A stretch of 64,000 nt of DNA from Devosia neptuniae (GTDB lineage Bacteria > Pseudomonadota > Alphaproteobacteria > Rhizobiales > Devosiaceae): positions 186,001 through 250,000 of the forward strand of contig NZ_CP104965.1 in NCBI RefSeq assembly GCF_025452235.1, read 5' to 3'. Of the stretch, positions 33,772 through 42,738 are shown one piece after another (position 1 is the first letter of the stretch; every line of letters begins with the position of its first letter). The position numbers and the translations under genes are program-made. Under the pieces are notes generated by a model. The model made no database searches, had not been told where the DNA came from, and worked only from the letters and a program-made list of their open reading frames with translations.

Positions 33772-34836
33772 GTGAGCAGCCCTGAACTGACCGCACCGAG
33801 CCGCAAGGCCGCAGATAATCCGCTGCCCGACATCCTGCGGAAGATTGCGACCTCGGGTGCTGCAATCCTGACCACGCTGTTCGGTCTCCTGCTGCTGACC
33901 TTCATCATCGGCCGGATGATCCCGGCCGATCCTGTGCTCGCCATTCTGGGGGATAACTACGACCAGGCCGCCTATGACCGGGTCTATAGCGAACTGGGTC
34001 TCGACCGCTCGGTGCCGGAGCAGTTTTTCAGCTATCTCCAGAGCATAGCGCGCTTCGATTTCGGCCAATCCAACGTCACCCGCAATTCGGTGGCGGCGGA
34101 TCTGGCCAGGGTGTTTCCGGCAACGCTGGAGCTAGCGATCCTGGCCATCGTCATCGGCACCGTTCTGGGCGTGCCGCTCGGCATTGCCTCGGCAGTCAAG
34201 CGCGGGACCTGGATCGACCATCTCGGGCGGATCGTGGCGCTGCTCGGTTATTCGGCGCCGATTTTCTGGCTCGGCACCATGGTCATGCTGATCTTTTATG
34301 CGCGGCTTGGCTGGATACCTGGCGGCGGACGCATCGATCTCTACAATGATGGTCTCGTTGTCGGCCCCACCGGCATGCTGATCCTGGACGCCCTGCTGGC
34401 GGGCGAATGGGAAGTGTTCTGGAGCGCCGTTCACCACATTGCCGCCCCTGCCCTGCTGCTGGGCTATGCCGCCATGGCCTATCTCAGCCGCATGAGCCGC
34501 AGCTTCATGCTCGAACAGCTCAACCAGGAATATATCCTCACCGCCCGCGCCAAGGGCCTGGGCGAGCGGCCGATCATCTGGAAACACGCCTTCCGCAATA
34601 TACGGGTTCAGTTGCTGACTGTGATTACCCTGGCCTTTTGCGGGCTGCTTGACGGCGCGGTGCTGATCGAGACGGTGTTCGGCTGGCCCGGCCTGGGACA
34701 ATACCTGACCGCGGCGCTGTTCTACGCGGATATGAACGCCATTTTGGGCGCCGTGCTGCTGATCGGGCTGATCTCCATCCTCATCAACCTGCTGACCGAC
34801 GTGGTCTATCGCTTCGTCGATCCGAGGACCCGCTGA
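33772..34836 (+). CDS. Dpp/Opp-type ABC permease (DppB-like)
   Basis: This inner-membrane permease has about 354 aa and six main hydrophobic segments. The first is FGLLLLTFIIGRMIPADPVL, and the family ATPase-contact loop is ILTARAKGLGERPIIWKHAFRN (EAA motif). The GTG at 33772 is chosen because AGGAG precedes it by six bases; an earlier GTG at 33757 has no such site. It forms the translocation pore with the next gene product. Confidence 0.92.
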   Translation: MSSPELTAPSRKAADNPLPDILRKIATSGAAILTTLFGLLLLTFIIGRMIPADPVLAILGDNYDQAAYDRVYSELGLDRSVPEQFFSYLQSIARFDFGQSNVTRNSVAADLARVFPATLELAILAIVIGTVLGVPLGIASAVKRGTWIDHLGRIVALLGYSAPIFWLGTMVMLIFYARLGWIPGGGRIDLYNDGLVVGPTGMLILDALLAGEWEVFWSAVHHIAAPALLLGYAAMAYLSRMSRSFMLEQLNQEYILTARAKGLGERPIIWKHAFRNIRVQLLTVITLAFCGLLDGAVLIETVFGWPGLGQYLTAALFYADMNAILGAVLLIGLISILINLLTDVVYRFVDPRTR

Positions 34837-34837
34837 C

Positions 34838-35752
34838 ATGAGCATGACGCACAAATCCCAAGGCCTGCGGGACTGGCTCCTCAACGAAGATTTCAGCTCG
34901 CCGGCCCAGGCGCGAGCCCATCAGGCCTATGTCACCTGGCTGCGCTTCAGCGCCAATCCGCTGGCTTTGGGCGGCTTGGTCTTCGTAATCCTGTTGTCGC
35001 TGGCGGCATGGCTTGCGCCCTTTGTGGCAACGCATGATCCCCTGCAACAGGATCTGGCGCGGGCGCTCTTGCCGCCATCCGGGCAGAATTGGTTCGGCAC
35101 GGATGAACTCGGGCGCGATGTCTATTCGCGGTTGGTCTGGGGCGCCCGGACGACGCTCTATATCGCCATTCTCGTCACCGTGATCGTGGGCCCGATCGGC
35201 TTCGTCATCGGGGCGGCCGCCGGCTATGTCGGCGGCTGGGCCGACACGGTATTGATGCGCATCACCGACATTTTTCTGGCCTTCCCCAGCCTAGTGCTGG
35301 CGTTGGCCTTCTCGGCAGCACTGGGGCCGGGCATTGAAAACGCTGTGATCGCGATTGCGCTCACCGTGTGGCCGCCGGTTGCCAGGCTGGTGCGCGCCGA
35401 AACGCTGACCTTCCGCAAGGCGGATTTCGTGGTCGCCGCCGAGCTGCAGGGCGCGGGCGTCTTGCGCATCATGTTCCGCTACATCGTGCCGCTTTGCGCC
35501 CCTTCGGTGGTCATCCGGCTGACGCTGAACATGGCTTCGATCATCCTGACGGCTGCCGGCCTGGGCTTCCTCGGCCTCGGCGCGCAGCCGCCCTCCCCCG
35601 AATGGGGTGCCATGGCCGCACAGGGCCGCCAATATCTGCTCGATGCCTGGTGGCTGACCGCCATTCCCGGCATGGCCATCCTGCTTGTCAGCCTGGCTTT
35701 CAACCTGCTCGGCGATGGCCTGCGTGACATTCTGGATCCCAAACATGCCTGA
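34838..35752 (+). CDS. Dpp/Opp-type ABC permease (DppC-like)
   Basis: This 304-aa inner-membrane permease has the DppC N-terminal extension and the typical GTDELGRDVYSRLVWGARTTLYIA segment, then the EAA loop (VVAAELQGAGVLRIMFRYIVPLCAPSV). The start lies two bases after the previous stop. The stop overlaps the start of the first ATPase gene by eight bases, indicating coupled translation. Confidence 0.93.
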   Translation: MSMTHKSQGLRDWLLNEDFSSPAQARAHQAYVTWLRFSANPLALGGLVFVILLSLAAWLAPFVATHDPLQQDLARALLPPSGQNWFGTDELGRDVYSRLVWGARTTLYIAILVTVIVGPIGFVIGAAAGYVGGWADTVLMRITDIFLAFPSLVLALAFSAALGPGIENAVIAIALTVWPPVARLVRAETLTFRKADFVVAAELQGAGVLRIMFRYIVPLCAPSVVIRLTLNMASIILTAAGLGFLGLGAQPPSPEWGAMAAQGRQYLLDAWWLTAIPGMAILLVSLAFNLLGDGLRDILDPKHA

Positions 35753-36593
35753 TCAAGCCACGCCCCTGCTGTCGGTCCGCAATCTCACCGTCACCTTCCC
35801 GTCGCTGCATGCCAGTGCGCCAGCGGTGCGCGGCGTCAATTTCGATGTCGGTCGGGAAAAGGTCGGCATCATCGGGGAATCCGGTTCGGGCAAGAGCACG
35901 ACGGGCCGCGCGCTGATGCGCCTCCTGCCGAAGGCGACCCGTATCACTGCGGACCGCCTGCAGTTCCGCGGCGAGGAAATCCTGCCGCTCAGCGACCGGC
36001 GCATGCGCGAAATCCGCGGGCACAGCATGGCGATGATCCTGCAGGACCCCAAATATTCGCTCAACCCGGTGATGACCGTGGGCGAACAGATCGCCGAAAC
36101 CGCGATCCTGCATGAGAAACTGTCGCGGCGTGCAGCGCGCGAGCGCACGCTGGAAATGCTGGAAAAAGTGCATATCCGCGAACCCGAGCGCGTCATGGGA
36201 CTTTACCCCCACGAAGTCTCTGGCGGCATGGGACAACGCATCATGATCTCGATGATGCTGATCACCAGACCGGCGCTGATCATTGCGGACGAGCCGACTT
36301 CGGCGCTCGACGTCTCCGTCCGCCAGCAAGTGCTGGCCATTCTCGACGAATTGGTCAGTGCCAATAATATGGGCCTGCTGTTCATCTCGCATGACCTCAA
36401 TCTGGTGCGCAGCTTCTGCGATCGTGTGCTGATCATGTTCGGGGGCCGCATTGTCGAGGAATTGCCAGCCAGCCAGCTTGAACAGGCGTCCCACCCCTAT
36501 ACGCGCGGCCTGCTTGAGGCCCTGCCAAGCCTGCTGCACCCCAAGGACCGGCTGGCCGTGCTGCGCCGCGATCCCGCCTGGGCGGAGGGTTAG
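35745..36593 (+). CDS. Dpp/Opp-type ABC ATPase (DppD-like)
   Basis: The protein has 282 aa. Walker A is GESGSGKSTT, the Q-loop MILQDPKYSLNP, the signature VSGGMGQRI, Walker [13 protein letters not shown], and the H-loop FISHDL. The usual C-terminal oligopeptide/dipeptide region is short and ends without the full cysteine-rich Fe-S segment of DppD. ATG 35745 overlaps the permease stop and gives the expected N-terminus. It pairs with the next ATPase. Confidence 0.93.
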   Translation: MPDQATPLLSVRNLTVTFPSLHASAPAVRGVNFDVGREKVGIIGESGSGKSTTGRALMRLLPKATRITADRLQFRGEEILPLSDRRMREIRGHSMAMILQDPKYSLNPVMTVGEQIAETAILHEKLSRRAARERTLEMLEKVHIREPERVMGLYPHEVSGGMGQRIMISMMLITRPALIIADEPTSALDVSVRQQVLAILDELVSANNMGLLFISHDLNLVRSFCDRVLIMFGGRIVEELPASQLEQASHPYTRGLLEALPSLLHPKDRLAVLRRDPAWAEG

Positions 36594-36596
36594 ATC

Positions 36597-37379
36597 GTGA
36601 CCGATGCCATGATCGCCATCGAAAACCTCACCATCTCGTTCGGACGCGGCTCGAAAACCAGCCATGTGGTGCGCGGCATCGACATGGCTGTGAACAAGGG
36701 CGAGTGTTTTGGCCTGGTCGGGGAATCCGGCTGCGGCAAATCCACGTTGCTGGGGGCAATTGCCGGCCGCGTGAAGAACTGGCAAGGCGCCATCAGCATT
36801 GCCGGCGAACAGGTGCGCCCCGAGAAGCGGAGCCATGCGCAATTGCGCCGCCAGCAGATGGTGTTCCAGGACCCGTTCGGTTCACTGCATCCGCGTCACA
36901 CGATCGGCCGCATTCTGCTCGAACCGCTGGTCATGCACGGTATCGGGGACCGCGACGCTCGGGTGGAAAAGGCACTGGAGCAGGTCAGCCTGCCCACGCG
37001 CTTTCGGTTCCGCTATCCGCACCAATTGTCGGGCGGGCAGCGCCAGCGCGTCGCCATTGCCCGGGCGCTTATTCTCGAGCCGGAAATCCTACTGCTCGAC
37101 GAGCCGACTTCGGCGCTCGATGTGTCAATCCAGGCGGAAATCCTCAACCTGCTCAAGGACCTGCGGGAACGCGCCGGCCTCACCTATGTGCTGGTCAGCC
37201 ACGATATGGCAGTCGTCGCCCACCTTTGCGACCGCATCGCGGTGATGAAGGACGGGCAATTGGTGGAAATTTCGACCCGGCAGGCCATGATCGATAACGA
37301 GGTACAACATCCCTATACGCGCATGCTGCGCGAGGGGAGCCTGGGTTACCGGCCGCAGGGCGCTGCGATCACCGCATAA
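36597..37379 (+). CDS. Dpp/Opp-type ABC ATPase (DppF-like)
   Basis: The protein has 260 aa. Walker A is [10 protein letters not shown], the Q-loop [16 protein letters not shown], the signature LSGGQRQRV, and Walker [17 protein letters not shown]. It is the second ATPase of the heterodimer that powers the importer. Translation starts at a GTG three bases after the previous stop. It is followed 57 bp later by the enolase-superfamily gene. Confidence 0.93.
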   Translation: MTDAMIAIENLTISFGRGSKTSHVVRGIDMAVNKGECFGLVGESGCGKSTLLGAIAGRVKNWQGAISIAGEQVRPEKRSHAQLRRQQMVFQDPFGSLHPRHTIGRILLEPLVMHGIGDRDARVEKALEQVSLPTRFRFRYPHQLSGGQRQRVAIARALILEPEILLLDEPTSALDVSIQAEILNLLKDLRERAGLTYVLVSHDMAVVAHLCDRIAVMKDGQLVEISTRQAMIDNEVQHPYTRMLREGSLGYRPQGAAITA

Positions 37380-37436
37380 CAGATGACGAATTTCTGGCCG
37401 CGCCCTTGCAGCCCGGCCCACTACAAGGAGACTGCC

Positions 37437-38624
37437 ATGAAAATCGACCGCATGCGGGTATTCGTGACCCGGGACAAGGACCGGCCGCGCGTTATCGTGG
37501 CGCTGGACACCGATGACGGCCTGACCGGCTGGGGCGAATGCTACAATCACGGTCCCGACCTCGCGCTGCCCCCCATCCTCGACTATCTCTACAATTTCCT
37601 GGCCGGGCAGGATCCGTCGCGGGTCGACTATCTGGTCAATTACATGATCCAGCAATGCCGCTTCCCGCCGGGCGCGCTTGGGCTGGCGGCTATTTCCGGG
37701 CTCGATCATTGCCTATGGGACCTGGCGGCCAAGGCGCGCGGCGTGCCGGTCTACAAGATGCTGGGCGGGGAAGTGCGTGACCGCATCAAGGTTTATGCCG
37801 GCGTCTATACCGCACCTGACGTGCCCGCCGCCAAAGAGGAACTCGACCGCCTCAACACGGAATGGGGCTTTACCGCTTTCAAGCTCAGCCCGTGGCGCCT
37901 CGAGCTCAATAGCCATCGCTGGGGCGAAGTGGTGCGCACCTCGGCCGAATATTTCCGCCAGGTGCGCGAAGCGGTCGATCCCACCTACGAAATCGCCTTC
38001 GACGCCCATGCCAAGATTTTTGACGTCAAATCCGCGCGCCAGCTCGGTAATGCCTTGGCGCCTTACGATCCCCTGTTCTACGAAGAGCCGCTCCGCCCCG
38101 AAAATATCGAGCTCTATGGTGATCTCAACCAGGGCCTGAACTGCACCCTGGCGACGGGGGAATCCCTCTATAACCGCAACGAATTCCTGCGCCTGCTGCA
38201 GGTCAAGGGCGCCGATCTCATCCAGCCCGACATTTGCGTGGTCGGCGGCATCTCCGAAATGCGGCGCATTGCAACCTTGGCGGAGGCTCATTTCGTGGGC
38301 GTCGCGCCGCATAATCCGATGGGCCCGTTGGCCACCGCGGTCAATGTGCACTTCGCAGCCGCCCAGCAGAATTTCAGGATCCTGGAATACCGCCTGCCCG
38401 TCGGCCAGTGCTATGTCTATGGCGGCACGGAAGTGGAAAGCCGCGAGGATGCCACCCGCTATGTGGTCGACCCTTATCTTCCCAAGGATGGCTATCTGGA
38501 ACTGCGCCCGGATCGTCCGGGCTGGGGCGTCGAAATGGATGAAAAGGCCATGGAAGAGGACAGCTATGTGCATTGGCAGCGCCGCGTGCCCAAGCGTCCG
38601 GACGGCTCCTACGCCTTCGCCTGA
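37437..38624 (+). CDS. Enolase-superfamily sugar-acid dehydratase (galactonate/mannonate dehydratase-like)
   Basis: This mandelate racemase/muconate lactonizing-type enzyme has 395 aa. Metal ligands can be read as D189, E216 (YEEP) and E242 (TGES). H191 and H292 (APHNPMGPLA) match the acid/base pair of D-galactonate dehydratase in spacing, and the KxK motif of the mandelate racemase group is replaced by KLSPW. This points to dehydration of a sugar acid to a 2-keto-3-deoxy acid. ATG 37437 follows AAGGAG. The gene ends the Dpp-type operon and pairs functionally with the DHDPS-superfamily gene at 30945. Which sugar acid is used cannot be read. Confidence 0.9.
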   Translation: MKIDRMRVFVTRDKDRPRVIVALDTDDGLTGWGECYNHGPDLALPPILDYLYNFLAGQDPSRVDYLVNYMIQQCRFPPGALGLAAISGLDHCLWDLAAKARGVPVYKMLGGEVRDRIKVYAGVYTAPDVPAAKEELDRLNTEWGFTAFKLSPWRLELNSHRWGEVVRTSAEYFRQVREAVDPTYEIAFDAHAKIFDVKSARQLGNALAPYDPLFYEEPLRPENIELYGDLNQGLNCTLATGESLYNRNEFLRLLQVKGADLIQPDICVVGGISEMRRIATLAEAHFVGVAPHNPMGPLATAVNVHFAAAQQNFRILEYRLPVGQCYVYGGTEVESREDATRYVVDPYLPKDGYLELRPDRPGWGVEMDEKAMEEDSYVHWQRRVPKRPDGSYAFA

Positions 38625-38632
38625 TCAAAGAC

Positions 38633-38657
38633 GTGAGAGGCCCGGATGGCCTCTCAC
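38633..38657 (+). terminator. Terminator-like hairpin after the dehydratase gene
   Basis: GTGAGAGGCC and GGCCTCTCAC form a perfect 10-bp stem with a 5-nt loop nine bases after the stop. The downstream flank is C-rich, not T-rich, so it is probably a Rho-dependent or stabilising end of the operon. Confidence 0.6.
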
Positions 38658-38701
38658 CCCTCCCGCGAGGAGCGGTTGAGGTAGCGGTCAGCATTGGTGT
38701 C

Positions 38702-38715
38702 TGGTTTTAAAACCA
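38702..38715. promoter_or_regulatory. Perfect 14-bp palindrome upstream of the Rrf2 gene
   Basis: TGGTTTTAAAACCA is fully self-complementary and lies 51 bp before the Rrf2 start. It is the best candidate for an autoregulatory site of that regulator. No divergent gene is present. Confidence 0.45.
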
Positions 38716-38765
38716 TGTAACATCCCATGCACCAAGACTTCGACGAATAGCGAGATTGCTCCTTC

Positions 38766-39194
38766 ATGCGACAAGACAGCCGCCTGTCCCGGGTGCTGCA
38801 TGCGCTCCTCCATTTGCATGGCATGGAGGCTCCGGCAACCTCGGACCTGCTCGCGAGCATGCTTGGAACGAACGCGTCCGTCGTGCGCCGGACCATGGCG
38901 GGCCTGCGTTCGGCGGGCATCGTTGCCGCGACCAAGGGGCATGGCGGCGGCTGGTCGCTGGCGCGTCCGCTGGACCGGATTTCGCTGCTGGAAATCTACC
39001 AGGCGCTGGGCTCACCCGAATTGTTCGCCATCGGCAATGATGAGGACGAACCTACTTGCCTGCTGGCCCGCGCCGCGAACGCTGCGACGAACAGGGCGCT
39101 GACCGAGGCTCGCCAGCAGTTCGAGCTCTCCCTCAAGGCCGTCTCGGTCGCCGACCTCACCGCTGACTGGCGGCCGGAAATGGCCAGGCACTAG
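38766..39194 (+). CDS. Rrf2 family transcriptional regulator
   Basis: The protein has 142 aa. The N-terminal winged helix (about residues 5-65) has LASMLGTNASVVRRTMAGLRSAGIVAATKGHGGGWSLAR, the family wing. The three-cysteine Fe-S cluster site of IscR/NsrR is missing: only one cysteine occurs (PTCLLA), so it is more like the non-cluster YwnA/CymR-type members. It stands alone before the ABC-2 transporter genes and may control them. Confidence 0.9.
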   Translation: MRQDSRLSRVLHALLHLHGMEAPATSDLLASMLGTNASVVRRTMAGLRSAGIVAATKGHGGGWSLARPLDRISLLEIYQALGSPELFAIGNDEDEPTCLLARAANAATNRALTEARQQFELSLKAVSVADLTADWRPEMARH

Positions 39195-39283
39195 CTATTG
39201 TTCCCAGCGCCAGAATCGCGCACCGATTACCTCCCCGGCACTCAACCCATAGAAGGTGAGGCCGGGAGACATTGGGGGTGACG

Positions 39284-40282
39284 ATGACGGCGATTATTGC
39301 CGCGAGCGGCGTCAGCAAGACATTCCATCAGCCCAAACGCTTTTCCGGGCTGGGCGGAGCGCTCAAGGGCCTGTTCAACCGCGAGTATACCGAAATCCAC
39401 GCGGTCGCCGATATCAGCTTCACAATCGCGGCCGGTGAGGCGGTGGGCTATCTCGGGCCCAATGGCGCCGGCAAGTCGACGATGATCAAGATGATGACCG
39501 GTATTCTCGTGCCAAGCGGCGGCACATTGAGCGTACTCGGCCGCGCGCCGCACAACCATCGCATGATCAATGCCGCAGAGATCGGCGTGGTCTTCGGCCA
39601 GCGCAGCCAGCTCTGGTGGGATTTGCCGGTGCGCGACAGTTTCGAGGTCAACCGGCATATCTACGACATTCCGGCGGCCCGCTACGCCGACAACCTCGCC
39701 TATCTCAGCGACATGCTGGCCATGGGTGGGTATCTCGATCGCCCGGTGCGCCAGCTTAGCCTGGGCCAGCGCATGCGCGCCGAGATCGCCATGGCGCTGT
39801 TGCACGATCCCAAGATCCTGTTCCTCGACGAGCCCACAATCGGGCTGGATGTGGTTGCCAAGGATGCGGTGCGCAAATTCCTGTCCAAGCTCAATCGCGA
39901 GCGCGGCACCACCATTATCCTCACCACCCATGACCTGCAGGATATCGAGGAAATCTGCCCCCGCCTCATCATGGTCGATGAAGGCAAGCTGCTGTTCGAC
40001 GGCGAGGTGACACGGCTGCGCGCCGCACTCGGTTCGCGCCGGCGGCTGACGCTGACCTTCGGCACCGATCCCGGAGCGATTACCCTGGCCGGGGCACAAC
40101 TGGTCAGCGACGAAGGCGCCGCCAAGCATTTCCTGCTCGACAGTGAAGAGATCTCCATCCTCAATGTGCTGACCGAGCTCGGCTCGGGCTATGACCTCAG
40201 CGACGTGGCGCTCGAAGAGCCCGACATCGAGGAGGTGATCCGCACCTTTTACCAGAACAAGTCCAAATTGGCCGGGGCGTAG
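39284..40282 (+). CDS. ABC-2 type transporter ATPase (COG4586-like)
   Basis: The protein has 332 aa. Walker A is GPNGAGKSTM, the signature LSLGQRMRAEIA, Walker B ILFLDEPTIGLD and the H-loop TTHDL. The C-terminal extension after residue 235 is typical of the uncharacterised COG4586 group. ATG 39284 is chosen because GGGGGTG is just before it; a TTG and a GTG lie two and four codons earlier. The stop is two bases from the first permease gene. Substrate and direction (probably export) are unknown. Confidence 0.9.
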   Translation: MTAIIAASGVSKTFHQPKRFSGLGGALKGLFNREYTEIHAVADISFTIAAGEAVGYLGPNGAGKSTMIKMMTGILVPSGGTLSVLGRAPHNHRMINAAEIGVVFGQRSQLWWDLPVRDSFEVNRHIYDIPAARYADNLAYLSDMLAMGGYLDRPVRQLSLGQRMRAEIAMALLHDPKILFLDEPTIGLDVVAKDAVRKFLSKLNRERGTTIILTTHDLQDIEEICPRLIMVDEGKLLFDGEVTRLRAALGSRRRLTLTFGTDPGAITLAGAQLVSDEGAAKHFLLDSEEISILNVLTELGSGYDLSDVALEEPDIEEVIRTFYQNKSKLAGA

Positions 40283-40284
40283 CC

Positions 40285-41088
40285 ATGAGGGCGAGCGCCT
40301 ATCCCGCTTTCACCGCCAATGCTTTCCAGGCGCGGCTGGCCTATCGCAACCAGGTCTGGGCCGGCATGTTCGGCGAACTGGTCTTCATCGTCGCGCGCAT
40401 CGCCATCTGGGCATCGGTGTTCGGCGCAGTCGGTACTGCCAGTGTCGATGGCGTGACCCTGCCGCAGATGATCACCTATGCCCTGTTGGCCGGACCGGTG
40501 CTGTATTGGGATTATTCCCGGCTGCTCAAGGATGTCGGCACCGCTGTCAAATCGGGTGACGTCGCGGTCTACCTGCTCAAGCCGCTGCATTATCCCGGCT
40601 ATCTGCTGGCCAGCCATTTCGGCAACTTCCTGTTCGACCTTATCGCGATCACCCTGCCGGTTGCGGTCGTTGTCGGCTTTACGACGGGTCTCGTTGCTCC
40701 GGCCAGCCTGTTCCATGGCTTGGCTTTCCTGCCATTCTGGGCGCTGTCCTTCATGATGCTGTTTGTGCTCACCACCCTGTTGGGGTTGGCCGCCTTCTGG
40801 CTGATGACCACCGACTCGCTGGATTGGTTCTTCAACAGCATCATGACCCTGTTGTCAGGCGGGCTGGTGCCGCTCTGGTTCTTCCCCGGCTGGCTGGCAG
40901 CCATTGCCGGCCACCTGCCCTTTGCCTGGGTCTCGTACTATCCAGCGGCCGTCTATATCGGGAAGTTGGGCGTGGTGGAGACACTGCTCTATTTCGGCAT
41001 CGGCCTTATCTGGTTTGCCGCGCTCCTGCTGTGCCTGATCTGGCTATGGGGCCGGGCGCGGCACCGCCTCATCGTGCAGGGAGGGTGA
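40285..41088 (+). CDS. ABC-2 type permease (COG4587-like)
   Basis: This 267-aa membrane protein has about six hydrophobic segments and an N-terminal RASAYPAFTANAFQARLAYRNQVWAG segment as in the COG4587 permease group. It would form a heterodimer with the next gene product and be driven by the upstream ATPase. The start is two bases after the ATPase stop. Confidence 0.85.
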   Translation: MRASAYPAFTANAFQARLAYRNQVWAGMFGELVFIVARIAIWASVFGAVGTASVDGVTLPQMITYALLAGPVLYWDYSRLLKDVGTAVKSGDVAVYLLKPLHYPGYLLASHFGNFLFDLIAITLPVAVVVGFTTGLVAPASLFHGLAFLPFWALSFMMLFVLTTLLGLAAFWLMTTDSLDWFFNSIMTLLSGGLVPLWFFPGWLAAIAGHLPFAWVSYYPAAVYIGKLGVVETLLYFGIGLIWFAALLLCLIWLWGRARHRLIVQGG

Positions 41089-41092
41089 TGTC

Positions 41093-41893
41093 ATGACGCG
41101 CCTTCGCGTGATCATTCCAGCTCTCGTGCGGACCTTCATCAAGAGCAAAACCGAATATCCGGGTGCCATGATACTGGGCTGGCTGTCCCAGTTCGCAGCT
41201 TATGGCTCCATGTACACCGCCATCTCCCTCATACTGGCTCGCTTCGGCGCGCTGGGCGGCTGGATTTGGCCGGAAATGGCCCTGCTCCTGTCCTTCCATC
41301 TCCTCGCCTACTCGCTTGGCGCCTCGCTCAGCTTCGTGCAGTTCCGGGAGATGGAGGAAAAGGTGCGCATGGGCACTATGGACGCCATTCTGGTCAAGCC
41401 AATTGGCGTCTGGACCTATATCGTTTTTTCCGGCCTTAACATTGGCTATGCTGGCCATATCGTGCTGGCCGTCGGGCTGATGGGCTGGGCGCTTACCCAG
41501 GTCGATATTGCCTGGACGCCACTGGCCCTATTGTTATTTCTCGGGTGCCTCTTCAGCGCGGCCATGATCGTGGCTGCCGTGATGACCATGATCGGCGCCA
41601 CGGCGCTGATCTGGGTCAAATCCAACCATCTCTACCAGATTTTCTTCGGCTTCTGGGAATTGGCCCGCTACCCCCTCACCATCTTCCCACTACCGCTGCA
41701 AGTGCTGATGCTGAGCGTGGCTCCCCTGGGCTTCATGAGTTATGTCCCGGTCGCGGTTTTCCTGGGCAAGGACGTGGCCTTGCTCGGCGCCTGGGCCGGC
41801 CCGGCGGCGCTGTTGGCCGGGCCGCTTGCTGCTGGTCTTGCCATGCTCCATTGGCGTTATTGCCTGCGCAATTATCAGGGTGCCGGTGGCTGA
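41093..41893 (+). CDS. ABC-2 type permease (COG3694-like)
   Basis: This 266-aa membrane protein has about six hydrophobic segments (YGSMYTAISLILARFGALGGW, VAAVMTMIGATALIWVKSN and others). The RMGTMDAILVKPIG loop is typical of this second permease class. It completes the three-gene transporter. Its stop abuts the stop of the convergent kduI gene. Confidence 0.85.
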   Translation: MTRLRVIIPALVRTFIKSKTEYPGAMILGWLSQFAAYGSMYTAISLILARFGALGGWIWPEMALLLSFHLLAYSLGASLSFVQFREMEEKVRMGTMDAILVKPIGVWTYIVFSGLNIGYAGHIVLAVGLMGWALTQVDIAWTPLALLLFLGCLFSAAMIVAAVMTMIGATALIWVKSNHLYQIFFGFWELARYPLTIFPLPLQVLMLSVAPLGFMSYVPVAVFLGKDVALLGAWAGPAALLAGPLAAGLAMLHWRYCLRNYQGAGG

Positions 41894-42736
41894 TTACCGG
41901 AGCTCGTCCATCTCGATTTTTTCGACGTCGGTATAGTCGACATTGTCGCCGGCCATGGCCCAGATGAACGTATAGGCACCGGTGCCAGCGCCAGAATGGA
42001 TCGACCAGGGTGGCGACAGCACGGCCTGTTCATTGCGAACGATCAGATGGCGGGTTTCGGTGGGCTCGCCCATCAGATGCACGACGAAGGCATCGGGCTT
42101 GAGATCAAAATAGAGATAGGCCTCCATGCGCCGGTCATGCACGTGGGCGGGCATGGTGTTCCAGACCGAGCCGGGCGCGAAACTGGTCAGGCCCACCACC
42201 AATTGGCAGGTCTTGACGCTGTCGGCGTTGACGAACTGGAAGATGGAACGCTCGTTGGCAGTTTCCTGGCTGCCCAGATCGAGCCGCTTGGCATCGCTCT
42301 GTCGGATCAGCTTGGCCGGATGGCTCGCATGCGCCGGCGCGCTCAGCAGATAAAACTTGGCTGGTGCGCCGGCATCGGCCGAAGCAAAACTCACCTCGGC
42401 GGCACCCATGCCGATATAGAGCATGTCGCGCGGACCCACCTGATGGTCCGTGCCATCTACCGCAATCGTGCCGGCCCCACCGATATTGACGGCAATCAGC
42501 TCCCGTCGGTCGAGGAAGCCGGCCGTTCCTGTCGGCTTGATCGTCTCCAGCGGCAACGCCTTGCCGCCTGGCATGGCCCCGCCCACCGCCATGCGGTCAT
42601 AGTGGGTATAGGTCCAGTTGATCCCGCCCAGGGTGAACAATTCCTCGATCAGGAAATGCTCGCGCAGCTCATCGGTATTCATGGTTCCGGCGGTTACCGG
42701 GTCGATGGCAAAGCGGATGTCAAAATCGGTGGTCAT
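41894..42736 (-). CDS. kduI: 5-dehydro-4-deoxy-D-glucuronate isomerase KduI
   Basis: KduI interconverts 4-deoxy-L-threo-5-hexosulose uronate and 2,5-diketo-3-deoxygluconate in breakdown of pectin and other polyuronides. The protein has 280 aa, the normal length. The zinc ligands are H198, H200, E205 and H247 (PAHVHDRRMEAY, SIHSGAG), at the same spacing as in the E. coli enzyme. It is the last gene of a TRAP-GntR operon, two bases after the GntR stop. The partner dehydrogenase kduD is not in the window. Confidence 0.97.
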   Translation of the reverse strand: MTTDFDIRFAIDPVTAGTMNTDELREHFLIEELFTLGGINWTYTHYDRMAVGGAMPGGKALPLETIKPTGTAGFLDRRELIAVNIGGAGTIAVDGTDHQVGPRDMLYIGMGAAEVSFASADAGAPAKFYLLSAPAHASHPAKLIRQSDAKRLDLGSQETANERSIFQFVNADSVKTCQLVVGLTSFAPGSVWNTMPAHVHDRRMEAYLYFDLKPDAFVVHLMGEPTETRHLIVRNEQAVLSPPWSIHSGAGTGAYTFIWAMAGDNVDYTDVEKIEMDELR

Positions 42737-42738
42737 GG

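Noticed and set aside
32220..33944. Long minus-strand open frame over the family 5 binding protein
   Set aside because: The plus-strand frame has a signal peptide, ribosome site and conserved family motifs; the antisense frame has none.
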